Origin: JADGQN01 sp035315185
Lineage (GTDB): Bacteria > Desulfobacterota > Syntrophorhabdia > Syntrophorhabdales > WCHB1-27
Direction of reading: 5' to 3'
NCBI GenBank assembly: GCA_035315185.1
Contig: DATFYE010000063.1
Location: 33,888-97,887 of the forward strand
DNA length: 64,000 nucleotides
The notes beneath the pieces are model-generated. The model ran no database searches. It saw only the letters and a list, made by a program, of their open reading frames with translations, and had not been told where the DNA came from. Of this stretch, positions 35,070-42,713 are shown one piece after another; within the stretch, counting starts at the first letter, position 1, and each line of letters begins with the position of its first letter. Position numbers and translations under genes: made by a program.

Positions 35070-36395
35070 GGGTACATGGGTTACACGTTATTCCAGGGAC
35101 ATAGGTAACACTTTTCTTCTCGTTTTGGGGTTGCCGCATTCAACGAGGGTCTGTCGTACCGGCACCCGTTCAATCACGTCCTCGATCTTCATAGTCTCCT
35201 CAATGAATCTCCCGATGAGCAGCTCACAGAAATATACGTTATGTATACCATCCTCAACCTCTTCAAAGCCAATATATTCTTCGGCAAGGGTTGAGCTTAC
35301 CTGTACCCAGCGGTTCCTCCAGCGTATGCCTGAGTTCCTGCTTACCCTGCGGACCTCAAAGTGGTAAGGGTAGTCAAAGTGGTGCAGTTTCTTCGGCATA
35401 GTTCGTAAGGAGGGTACATACACTGAGGAAGGGGTCTTCTGCAAAAGAGCCTCATGAGGCCGTTCCGTATTGTACTCCTTGCGAAAGGCATCGAATCGCT
35501 TTTGCTGTAAGACAAGATTCTTTTCCGGAGGGATGGTCGCTTCTTTTTTTAGGGTACGGTGCATCCGCTCATGCTTGCCGTTCTGCTGGGGCTTGCCCGG
35601 TTCAATCTGTTCAGGATAGATCCCCAGTTTGACCCACCAGACGGAGAGGGTGGAGAGGCGGGCCAGGGCGTTCGAAGCAAAGGGGACGCCATTGTCAGTC
35701 CGTATCCTCTGGGGGAGGCCATACTCGCGGAAGAGCCGGGTAAAGTGATGTTTTGTCCCTTCCAAGGAGATAGCATCATGGGCATGGCAGCCTAAGAGAT
35801 AGCGGCTCTTCATGTCACAGACGGTCAAGGGATAGCAGTAAAGGCCGTTTCTCATCTTGAAGTGGCCTTTGTAGTCGGCACTCCAGATATCGTTCGGTTC
35901 GCGAGCAATGGTCTTCGGGCATCCGGGGTGTTTTTTCCGAAGTCTTCTCTTGTTGCCCGTAATAAGACCTCTCCGTTTCAGGATATCGGCTGCGGTTGAT
36001 ACTGCAGGAAGATCGGGATAGCGGAGGCTGAGGATTTCAAGGAGCTTCTTCGGTCCCCACGTAGGATGCTTCATACGGGCTTGCACGAGCCCCTCGATTA
36101 TCACGTCATCGGTTATGTGAGGACAGGTGCGGGGACGCCGTGATTGATCTGCCAGAGCGGGAGACCCGCCTTCCTCATAGCGCTCTACCCACTTGTAGCC
36201 GGTCTTCCTGCTGATACTGAACTGGAGGCACAGCTCGCTGAAGGGGAAATAACCTTTCAGGTACTCTGCAATGAAACGCACTCTCTGGTCCATGACGGTA
36301 ACTCCTTTCCAACCCATAAGCAGCACCTCCACTGCTTATGAATTAGTACAAAAGTGTTACCCATGTCCCCAGAATAATCTGTTACCCATGTCCCC
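35070..36395. mobile_element. IS481-type insertion sequence with doubled terminal repeats
   Basis: A 1326-bp element. Each end has two 16-bp repeats related to TGTTACCCATGTCCCC with starts 25 bp apart: 36355-36370 and 36380-36395 on the right, and the inverted versions at 35070-35085 and 35095-35110 on the left. The left copies have a few mismatches. One transposase gene fills the inside. No clear target duplication is visible in the flanks. Confidence 0.85.
35088..36317 (-). CDS. IS481 family transposase
   Basis: A transposase of about 409 residues. It has an N-terminal helix-turn-helix (FPFSELCLQFSISRKTGYKWVERYEEGG), and an integrase-type DDE core: WSADYKG (Asp), RTDNGVPF (Asp) and PGKPQQNGKHERMHRTLKKE (Glu). 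The core is intact, so the element may be active. ATG 36317 has a GGAGGT site; GTG 36332 or ATG 36293 are alternatives. The stop lies between the two left terminal repeats. Confidence 0.92.
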   Translation of the reverse strand: MGWKGVTVMDQRVRFIAEYLKGYFPFSELCLQFSISRKTGYKWVERYEEGGSPALADQSRRPRTCPHITDDVIIEGLVQARMKHPTWGPKKLLEILSLRYPDLPAVSTAADILKRRGLITGNKRRLRKKHPGCPKTIAREPNDIWSADYKGHFKMRNGLYCYPLTVCDMKSRYLLGCHAHDAISLEGTKHHFTRLFREYGLPQRIRTDNGVPFASNALARLSTLSVWWVKLGIYPEQIEPGKPQQNGKHERMHRTLKKEATIPPEKNLVLQQKRFDAFRKEYNTERPHEALLQKTPSSVYVPSLRTMPKKLHHFDYPYHFEVRRVSRNSGIRWRNRWVQVSSTLAEEYIGFEEVEDGIHNVYFCELLIGRFIEETMKIEDVIERVPVRQTLVECGNPKTRRKVLPMSLE

Positions 36396-36425
36396 GTTCG
36401 GTCACATCTTGCCTAGCGACCTCAT

Positions 36426-36884
36426 TTAGGCCGCTAAAGACCTGAAAAAATCCCTGACCATATCCCTGTTACGTCTGAATTTATCCAATAGCAACGCTTG
36501 AAGGTCTTCTACACTCTTCGACTCAAGTAATCGGTCGACGTCATAAGCGCGTTTATCTAACTGACGACAGTATTTGTCAATAACGGTCTGAGGGGCTATC
36601 CTTCGTTTCTTGGCTACTAGATTTGTGGCTTGTTTCCTAGACAAACCTAGCTTTTTGACACCGTAGATGACTTCGAGGGTCTGGGCAAGTGCTTGTGGAA
36701 CAGAAGGAGAGAAGGTGGGGAAATCATTTGCCGTATGAGTTATTGTGGGGGATTCCGTTCGTTTCCCCGCCGCCGGAAATAGAAATCGCTTCAGAACCGA
36801 GTTTGGAGTATCTTCGAATGGTTCCGCGTTCTTCTTCAAGAACTGCCAAACTTCTTCGTCAACCTCGATCTTATAGAATGCCAT
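36426..36884 (-). CDS. Predicted DNA-binding protein with SeqA-N/ribbon-helix-helix-like start
   Basis: A 152-residue protein. Residues 1-35 (IEVDEEVWQFLKKNAEPFEDTPNSVLKRFL) resemble the ribbon-helix-helix-like N-terminal domain of SeqA-type proteins; the rest (LGLSRKQATNLVAKKRRIAPQTVIDKYCRQLD) is helical and basic and is not recognised. It probably binds DNA. It sits alone beside an IS, has AT-richer codons than its neighbours, a perfect consensus promoter and an inverted repeat around its -10, so it is probably a transferred, self-regulated gene. No partner gene remains. Confidence 0.7.
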   Translation of the reverse strand: MAFYKIEVDEEVWQFLKKNAEPFEDTPNSVLKRFLFPAAGKRTESPTITHTANDFPTFSPSVPQALAQTLEVIYGVKKLGLSRKQATNLVAKKRRIAPQTVIDKYCRQLDKRAYDVDRLLESKSVEDLQALLLDKFRRNRDMVRDFFRSLAA

Positions 36885-36908
36885 GGCCCCTCCTTACCCG
36901 ACATATTT

Positions 36909-36962
36909 TACTACAGTACACTCCATTTAACTAATTATACGAAAGTACTTGTAGTATGTCAA
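36909..36962 (-). promoter_or_regulatory. Consensus promoter and operator of the DNA-binding protein gene
   Basis: On the minus strand TTGACA (36962-36957) and TATAAT (36939-36934) are separated by exactly 17 bp, a perfect sigma-70 consensus. Inverted arms TACTACAGTAC (36909-36919) and GTACTTGTAGTA (36945-36956, one extra base) flank the -10, forming a candidate operator. Confidence 0.75.
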
Positions 36963-37190
36963 GTAAAAAGTGAACACCTGCGATGCCACTTTCGCGTCTT
37001 GACCGTCCTGAGCCCGGCGACAACCTCAGCACTATAAGGGAACGCTACTCTGATTCGTCCGGAAGTATCCGGGCTGATCTTTACCATAGCGATGGTTCCC
37101 TTTTTTACATCTTACTCCGTTGTCGGAAAAAAGCAATAAAATGTTTACCAAAATGGACAAAGTTGCCTGCACGCACCCGGCAGGAGAACG
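36963..37190. other. Intergenic stretch, nothing recognised
   Basis: The gap between the DNA-binding protein promoter and the end of dnaE2 holds no gene I can support. An AAGGGAAC and GGTTCCCTTTTTT inverted pair spans about 37038-37110 with a long loop, of doubtful meaning. Confidence 0.3.
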
Positions 37191-40100
37191 TCATAGTGAA
37201 GCCACCCGCTTCGCTATGACATTAGTAACGCCGTCCTCTTTCTGTATCGTACCCTCTATTAAGATCAATGGTTCTAATCGCACGATCTGCCGGTACGTTT
37301 TATACACATCAGGCCGAAGCACCACATTCACCAGACCTTCCTCGTCTTCGAGCGTAAGAAAGGCAAAGCCTTTTGCCGTAGGCGGCATCTGCAAACAAAC
37401 GGTCAAACCACCTATGCTTACATCTGTACCGGACGGGCAGACCGCGATGACCGAGCTCCGCACGGCGCCGAGTCCGGCAAGCCTCTCCCGGTATTCATCA
37501 ATCAGGTGACGCCGCGCGGAAAATCCCTGAATAGAGTAATCGACAACAAGCTCCTCCCGGGCCGTCATCTCATCAAGCGAGACCTTCTCTGTCGCGGGAA
37601 GGTCCATCCCGTCATGGCCCGTCATCTCAAGAGAACCAAGCTCCCAGAGAAGATGCCTGCGCGACCGGTCAATCCCATCGAATGCCCCGACGGCAATGAG
37701 GTTCTGGATCGACTCCCTGTCAAGCTTTGTCCTGAAGCAGAATTCCTTGACCGATGCGAACGCTCCCCTCACCCGCGCCGCGACGATCTTTCCTGCGCGG
37801 TCCTCGCCCATCTCTTTGACATACCTGAACCCCAGCCTGATGCTATGCCAATTCGCCTTCATGTGTATACCTTCCGGGTACCCGCTTGCGGGTGTGCTGC
37901 GTCGCTCTCCTCGACGTACCCCCCCGTACGCCTGGGTACCCGCTTGCGGGTGGGGCTCCTCGCTGCCGCCTCGGTCTCCGCTTGAATGCAAATCGGCATC
38001 AGACATTTCAATCCCACACTGCCAGAGGCTCTTGTTGATCTCCACAGGGAGAATCTTAACCCCGTGCCGCTTCGCGTCATTGATGATCACTTCAGGCTGA
38101 TAAAAACCCATGGGCTGGTTATTGAGGAGCGCGCAGTAAAACGCTACCGGATAGTACTTCTTCAGGAATGCTGACCGATAACAGAGGAGCGCAAAGCTCA
38201 TCGCGTGGCTCTTGCAGAAGCCGAATTCAGCAAACCCGCCGATCAGGTCAAATATCTTGTTTGCCGTCGTTTCATCTATACCCTTGACCCGGGCCCCTGC
38301 AGCAAAGCGACCGCGCCATTTCTGCAGTTCGGCAAAGGCATTCTTCCGACCCATCGCCTTTCTCAGTTTATTTGCCTCACCCGCAGTAAAGCCCGCAATA
38401 ATAATCGCTACCTCGAGTATCTGCTCCTGGAACAGGATAACGCCCAGACTCTCCTCCAACACAGGCTCAAGGAGAGGGTGGAGATACTGAACAGGCTCGA
38501 CTCCCTGCCGCCGCCTCATGTAGGGGTGGACCATGTTGCCCTGCAAAGGCCCGGGCCGTATGATCGCCACCTCTACACCGAGGTCTTCAAGTGTGCGTGG
38601 TTTGACCCGTGGCAACGACTGCATCTGCGCCCTGCTCTCCACCTGGAATACGCCGATCGTGTCAGCCTTTGTGATCAGTTCATAGACTGCAGGGTCGTCC
38701 ATGGGAAGGCAACCAAGATCGAACGGAACACCCTGCTGCTCTTCGATGAATTCGGTCGCATCGCTGATCAATGAAAGCATCCTGAGCCCGAGAAGATCGA
38801 CCTTGATCAGGCCCGCATCATCCACCCCGTCCTTGTCCCACTGGCAGACCACGCGCCCTTCTGCCCGCGCCCATTCCAGGGGTACAATCTCGGAGACCGG
38901 CTTTGACGAGATGATCATACCACCCACGTGTATCGACAGGTGCCTCGGGAAATCGGCTATCTTTTTGCACATCCTGACAAAGTGCTCCCACGCGTCCGAA
39001 CCGAGATATCCTCTGAATTCGGCGATCTCTTTGAGGTCGTCGATGGCGTGCGCCGCACTGTATGACGAAAGGGATTTCGCCATCCTGTCGAGTAGGTGTG
39101 AAGGAAGACCAAGGACCTTTCCCACCTCCCTGACAGCATTCCTTGCGCGGAAGGTCACGTACGTGCAGACCATGGCCGCATGCTCCCTGCCGTACTTTTC
39201 ATACACGTACTGGATCACCTCTTCCCGCCTGTTGGTGGAGATGTCTATGTCGATGTCCGGGACCCCGAACTCGTTCAAAAATCTACCAACAAAGAGTTTG
39301 TGCCTGATCGGGTCAACAGGCGTAATGCCGAGCACATAGGCAACGAGGGAGCTTGCCGCAGAGCCTCTGCCCTGCGCCAGGATGCCGTTTTTACGGGCAA
39401 ACTCCATGATGTCCCAGACAATGAGGAAATAGCCGAAAAGCCCTTTACCTCTGATCAGCTCAAATTCATAGTTGAGCCTCTCCGTGATCGTTTCATTCAA
39501 TTCGCCGTATCGCTTGCGAGCCCCTTCAATGCAAAGTTTCCTGAGATATCCTTCAGCGGTCTCGCCGGAGGGTACGGGAAAATCGGGAAAGCGATACGAA
39601 GAAAAGTTGAGATCAAAGGCGCACTGCTCGGCGATGGCAAGAGTCCGGCTGATGGCCGCCTCTGGGATATGGGGCAGCGCGCGTATCTCTTCACAGCCTT
39701 TCAGGTGGTATTCCGAATTGGGCTTACGAAATCCTGCTGAATTGTCGAGGATAACCCTGTTCTTGATGCAGACAAGGATATCCTGGAGCCGGTGATCTTC
39801 CCTCACGCTGTAATGGACATTATTGGTCGCGACCGTGTAAAACCCGAGTTTCTTTGCCAGTTCAACAAGCTGTTTGCAAAGCTTGGAATCTTCCGGATGG
39901 AGATGGTGCTGCAGCTCGATAGAAAAATGATCGGGGCCAAACAAGGCACTATATTTTTGCGCTGCCTGAAGGGCTTCATCCTTTTTCCCCCTGAGCAGCA
40001 AGGATGGTATCTCGCCCTTACTGCATCCTGAGAGGCAGATGAGTCCTTCGCTGCGCTCCGCGAGGTCGGCAAAGGTGAGCCTGGGATCGCCCTTCGATCC

Positions 40101-40397
40101 GGCAAGGTGCGCCTTTGTGATCAGGCGGGAGAGGTTGGTGTAACCCGCGCTGTTCTCGACAAGGAGCGTAACGTGAAAGCTGCTCTCCAGTGTGAGCTCT
40201 GCACCGATGATGGGCTTAATACCCGCCTCTTTCGCCACCCGGAAAAACTGCGGGGCCGCATAGAGCCCGTTGTGGTCAGTAAGAGCGAGGCCGCCCATGC
40301 CCGCATTGTGGGCGGCCTCGACGAGTTGCTCAACGGTGGACGCCCCGTCGAGCAGGGAGAAGTTGGAATGAGCATGCAGTTCTAAATATTGGGTCAT
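37191..40397 (-). CDS. dnaE2: Error-prone DNA polymerase DnaE2 (ImuC)
   Basis: A 1068-residue C-family polymerase for SOS translesion synthesis. It has an N-terminal PHP domain (LHAHSNFSLLDGAS..ALTDHNGLY), the catalytic acidic run PDIDIDIS near 380-387, and a C-terminal OB fold. Length and linkage to imuB support DnaE2 rather than the replicative DnaE. Residues about 800-851 are encoded by a palindromic repeat element and look like nothing in the family; flanks (KSLWQCGIE and RLGFRYVKEMGEDRAGKIVAAR) are normal. The ATG lies within a heptamer repeat and overlaps the preceding stop as ATGA, with no own Shine-Dalgarno, suggesting translational coupling. Confidence 0.92.
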   Translation of the reverse strand: MTQYLELHAHSNFSLLDGASTVEQLVEAAHNAGMGGLALTDHNGLYAAPQFFRVAKEAGIKPIIGAELTLESSFHVTLLVENSAGYTNLSRLITKAHLAGSKGDPRLTFADLAERSEGLICLSGCSKGEIPSLLLRGKKDEALQAAQKYSALFGPDHFSIELQHHLHPEDSKLCKQLVELAKKLGFYTVATNNVHYSVREDHRLQDILVCIKNRVILDNSAGFRKPNSEYHLKGCEEIRALPHIPEAAISRTLAIAEQCAFDLNFSSYRFPDFPVPSGETAEGYLRKLCIEGARKRYGELNETITERLNYEFELIRGKGLFGYFLIVWDIMEFARKNGILAQGRGSAASSLVAYVLGITPVDPIRHKLFVGRFLNEFGVPDIDIDISTNRREEVIQYVYEKYGREHAAMVCTYVTFRARNAVREVGKVLGLPSHLLDRMAKSLSSYSAAHAIDDLKEIAEFRGYLGSDAWEHFVRMCKKIADFPRHLSIHVGGMIISSKPVSEIVPLEWARAEGRVVCQWDKDGVDDAGLIKVDLLGLRMLSLISDATEFIEEQQGVPFDLGCLPMDDPAVYELITKADTIGVFQVESRAQMQSLPRVKPRTLEDLGVEVAIIRPGPLQGNMVHPYMRRRQGVEPVQYLHPLLEPVLEESLGVILFQEQILEVAIIIAGFTAGEANKLRKAMGRKNAFAELQKWRGRFAAGARVKGIDETTANKIFDLIGGFAEFGFCKSHAMSFALLCYRSAFLKKYYPVAFYCALLNNQPMGFYQPEVIINDAKRHGVKILPVEINKSLWQCGIEMSDADLHSSGDRGGSEEPHPQAGTQAYGGVRRGERRSTPASGYPEGIHMKANWHSIRLGFRYVKEMGEDRAGKIVAARVRGAFASVKEFCFRTKLDRESIQNLIAVGAFDGIDRSRRHLLWELGSLEMTGHDGMDLPATEKVSLDEMTAREELVVDYSIQGFSARRHLIDEYRERLAGLGAVRSSVIAVCPSGTDVSIGGLTVCLQMPPTAKGFAFLTLEDEEGLVNVVLRPDVYKTYRQIVRLEPLILIEGTIQKEDGVTNVIAKRVASL
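37845..37999. repeat. Palindromic element, copy 4, inside the dnaE2 gene
   Basis: A 155-bp copy of the family with ends ATGCCAATT and AATCGGCAT (one mismatch). It keeps the dnaE2 frame open. Compared with copies 1-3 it is enlarged by a 19-bp sequence, GGGTACCCGCTTGCGGGTG, present once in each half (37876-37894 and 37934-37952). Confidence 0.85.
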
Positions 40398-40417
40398 GGG
40401 TCAGGGGGCACGGGTCG
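40390..40417. repeat. Heptamer array at the dnaE2 start (TGGGTCA family)
   Basis: Four 7-mers: TGGGTCA, TGGGTCA, GGGGGCA, CGGGTCG. They encode the last residues of the four-helix-bundle protein and supply the dnaE2 start codon. The inverted counterpart is at 40811-40877. Confidence 0.7.
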
Positions 40418-40774
40418 AGCTAAAGATTTTATAAGTCCATTTAGCAGCTTGCCTGTGTCAACACGGATGGCTTCCGCCGAATCATACTGATCAATCGATG
40501 AGTAACCCAAGTCTTTGGCCAAGCAGAGATACGTTTCGAGTTCGCCCAACGAACCCTTCGCCATGTAAAGGAATTGAACGTATTCTTTTCTGTGATGTCT
40601 CTCATACCCTTCTGAAATGTTCGCCGTAACGGATACTGCAGCTCGTTGAAGCTGTGATGTAAAACCGTAAATTTCTTCTTTAGGAAAGCTCTTGGTCAAC
40701 TTATAAACTTCCAGCGCCAGCTCATAAGCCTTTTGCCAAACCCTCAATTGCTTAAAACCAGTCATCGCTTCCAT
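40394..40774 (-). CDS. Four-helix-bundle protein (23S rRNA intervening-sequence/Avd-like family)
   Basis: A protein of about 126 residues with the family pattern FKQLRVWQKAYELALEVYKLTKSFPKEE.YGFTSQLQRAAVSVTANISEGYERH..KEYVQFLYMAKGSLGELETYL. Relatives are encoded in 23S rRNA intervening sequences or serve as Avd in diversity-generating retroelements; the function of stand-alone copies is unknown. There is no rRNA or reverse transcriptase here. ATG 40774 has a GAGGGGG site. It is bracketed by inverted heptamer arrays within the SOS mutagenesis operon, so it may be an insertion. Confidence 0.88.
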   Translation of the reverse strand: MEAMTGFKQLRVWQKAYELALEVYKLTKSFPKEEIYGFTSQLQRAAVSVTANISEGYERHHRKEYVQFLYMAKGSLGELETYLCLAKDLGYSSIDQYDSAEAIRVDTGKLLNGLIKSLARPVPPDP

Positions 40775-40810
40775 CTTCATCCCCCTCTGCATCTATTAGT
40801 CTGTTCTCCG

Positions 40811-40877
40811 TGACCCATGCCCCTTGACCCTAGTTATTACGGTTCTCCATGCCCCTTGACCCTTGCCCCATGACCCT
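40811..40877. repeat. Heptamer arrays (TGACCCA family)
   Basis: Three 7-mers at 40811-40831 (TGACCCA, TGCCCCT, TGACCCT) and four at 40850-40877 (TGCCCCT, TGACCCT, TGCCCCA, TGACCCT). Opposite in orientation to the array at 40390. Confidence 0.75.
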
Positions 40878-40881
40878 ATCT

Positions 40882-41223
40882 TTATGCCCAATTTTGTCGA
40901 TACCACGTGCCTCCTAGGAGATCACGGAAGACCGTAAGTCGCGCGCCGTTCTCCAGCTCAAGAAGAAAGTAGAGCCGGGAGATCGGGTTGCGCCACCACT
41001 CCTCATCTATACGCCACATGTTAACAACGTCCTTCACCAGCACGGGTCGCTTTTTCAGCCTCACAACAAAAGGCCTCCCCTCCTGAGCAGCTATCTCTAT
41101 CTTCTCTGGGTCGTAGGGCGAAGCCGCTATGGCTTCGCCGTTGCGAGTTGCGCGTTCCGTGTTACGAGTTTTTAAAGGCCTTTCTCTGGTTTCATGTGTC
41201 GCGTTCCGTGCTGTAGCTTCCAT
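40882..41223 (-). CDS. DUF6504-type protein with heptamer-encoded N-terminus
   Basis: A 113-residue protein. Residues about 32-113 match the DUF6504 pattern (RPFVVRLKKRPVLVKDVVNMWRIDEEWWR..SRLYFLLELENGARLTVFRDLLGGTWYRQ), a family associated with ImuB-type polymerases. The first ~31 residues are Arg/Thr/Asn-rich; DNA at 41140-41167 is four 7-mers of the GTAAC family and is translated here. The ATG has an excellent AGGAGG site at proper spacing, so the repeat-encoded extension is probably made. It lies between imuB and dnaE2 and is probably an accessory factor of the mutasome. Confidence 0.75.
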   Translation of the reverse strand: MEATARNATHETRERPLKTRNTERATRNGEAIAASPYDPEKIEIAAQEGRPFVVRLKKRPVLVKDVVNMWRIDEEWWRNPISRLYFLLELENGARLTVFRDLLGGTWYRQNWA

Positions 41224-41263
41224 ATCTTGTCCTCCTAACCTGCCAGGTTTTTGTCTCTAACCC

Positions 41264-41343
41264 GCAACTCGTAACAAGTTCTTGCCTGTAACATGTAACA
41301 ATTTTGTCTGTAACTCGTAACCCGTAACGGGGCCTACGGCCCC
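41264..41343. repeat. Heptamer array (CGTAACN) with GC hairpin
   Basis: Degenerate GTAAC-type 7-mers fill most of the imuB-DUF6504 gap. They end in GGGGCC-TAC-GGCCCC (41329-41343), a hairpin just after the imuB stop on the minus strand. The same hairpin-plus-array design recurs at 54471-54567 and at 71-235. Confidence 0.7.
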
Positions 41344-41348
41344 TGTTC

Positions 41349-42575
41349 TCATATTTCCACATACGCAAATTTTCTCTCCGGCAGCAGGGAATTTCCCTCC
41401 CCTTCCCTCACCGCGAAAAGGGGCGTACGGCCATACATTGCCTCAAGATACCCCTTGACCCCCTTCAGCTTCTCGCTCAAAATCGGTCGTTTTCTGAACA
41501 GGTATTCCTGCATACCCGCATCAACGCTCAAATCAGAAAGAACGATCACGAAGCCTGTTATCGGATCCTCCACGCTCATACTCTCCAGTCCATTGACAAC
41601 CCTTGCAAGCACCTCTTTTGGTTCGGCAGTTGGATGCTTCAACACAAAAGTGCGCTCAACATTTTTCATGTCCTGCTTTATGCTCTGTCTTCTGCCCTGT
41701 TTCCTGCCCTGGAGGTTGAGCGTTATCTTCAGCTTCCGGCATACCTTACCCATCTTTTTGAGCTCTGATAAAAGTTCAGCGAGAGCGCTCCTCAAGGCCC
41801 CTGCGACCTGCTCCATTGTTTCGAAAGGAAGATCACCTACGACTTCTCTTTCTAGGGAAACTGCCCGGTCTCTCTTCGTGATCTGCCTTTTATCCTCCAC
41901 CCCGTTCACAATATCGCTTATGCATTTCCCTTCTTTTCCAAACTGCGAGATGATGGCCTGCCGGGATAATCCAGCTACCTTTTCCAATCTGCGCAGCCCC
42001 AAAAGTCTCAGCCGTTCTTTTATCTCCTCGTCCACGGGTAATCTATCCACCTGCAGAGAAGCAACAAATTCCTTCTCCGCACCCGGCCGAACAACGAGTA
42101 TCTGCTTCGGGGCAGATACGGCAGCCTCTTCAGCAATAAACCTGGAATTGCCCACACCCACCTTCGCCTTCAGCTGAAAGGCGTCGCGCATTATCTCAAC
42201 AATGGTAGATGACACGTATTCCTCGCTCGCATATAGTTTCAAGGCCTTCGTGATGTCCAGGTATACAAGGCCCTGTCCTTTCGGCTCCATCCGGAGGGTT
42301 ATGGTCCCGAGCAGATAGAGCGCTTCTTCCCAGACTTCCTCGGAAAGATCCTTGTCGAATGTGAGAAAGGCTGCTTCAGGACAGAGATGGTGCGCATCCC
42401 GAAGCGGCATGCCGATGTAAACGCCCTTCCCTGCCGCCTCTTCTGAGCAGTCAATAACAGAGGCTCTCTCATCTGGCGACCCGCCGATAACCACGGGACG
42501 CTTTTTCAGCCCCGGAGATTGTAAGGATTCTACCTGGACATGAAAATGCGGGATGTATACACAAGCAATTCTCAT
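41349..42575 (-). CDS. imuB: ImuB-like Y-family polymerase homologue
   Basis: A 408-residue DinB/UmuC-family protein. It starts MRIACVYIPHFHVQVES, has KRPVVIGGSPDERASVIDCSEEAAGKGVYIGMPLRDAHHLCPEA, a helix-hairpin-helix segment (RLRLLGLRRLEKVAGLSRQAI..FG) and a little-finger domain. The Y-family catalytic acidic residues near the N-terminus (normally xDxD and DE) are replaced (VYIP), as in ImuB, which recruits DnaE2 rather than polymerising. A LexA-type box lies in its promoter. Confidence 0.9.
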   Translation of the reverse strand: MRIACVYIPHFHVQVESLQSPGLKKRPVVIGGSPDERASVIDCSEEAAGKGVYIGMPLRDAHHLCPEAAFLTFDKDLSEEVWEEALYLLGTITLRMEPKGQGLVYLDITKALKLYASEEYVSSTIVEIMRDAFQLKAKVGVGNSRFIAEEAAVSAPKQILVVRPGAEKEFVASLQVDRLPVDEEIKERLRLLGLRRLEKVAGLSRQAIISQFGKEGKCISDIVNGVEDKRQITKRDRAVSLEREVVGDLPFETMEQVAGALRSALAELLSELKKMGKVCRKLKITLNLQGRKQGRRQSIKQDMKNVERTFVLKHPTAEPKEVLARVVNGLESMSVEDPITGFVIVLSDLSVDAGMQEYLFRKRPILSEKLKGVKGYLEAMYGRTPLFAVREGEGNSLLPERKFAYVEI

Positions 42576-42585
42576 GGGTAATTAC

Positions 42586-42614
42586 AGTATAGAACATATG
42601 TTCTAATTTGGCAA
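42586..42614 (-). promoter_or_regulatory. imuB promoter with LexA box
   Basis: On the minus strand TTGCCA (42614-42609) and TATACT (42591-42586) are 17 bp apart. Within the spacer lies a perfect palindrome AGAACATATGTTCT (42591-42604, 16 bp with the outer T/A), matching GAAC-N4-GTTC, the Gram-positive-type LexA consensus. Only ten bases separate the -10 from the ATG. Confidence 0.8.
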
Positions 42615-42713
42615 GAAAAATTTTTATTCACCCCCTTTGTCTCCGCTTGCAATTTTCCGGGAATGCTGTACCATAGTGGGACATGCACACAACTACTCCA
42701 TAGGAGGTATAGG

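Noticed and set aside
34936..35139. Small gene on - at the left IS end
   Set aside because: The frame runs through the IS terminal repeats, has no ribosome site and no recognisable domain.
40394..40774. 23S rRNA intervening sequence
   Set aside because: The four-helix-bundle protein family is often found there, but no rRNA sequence surrounds it.
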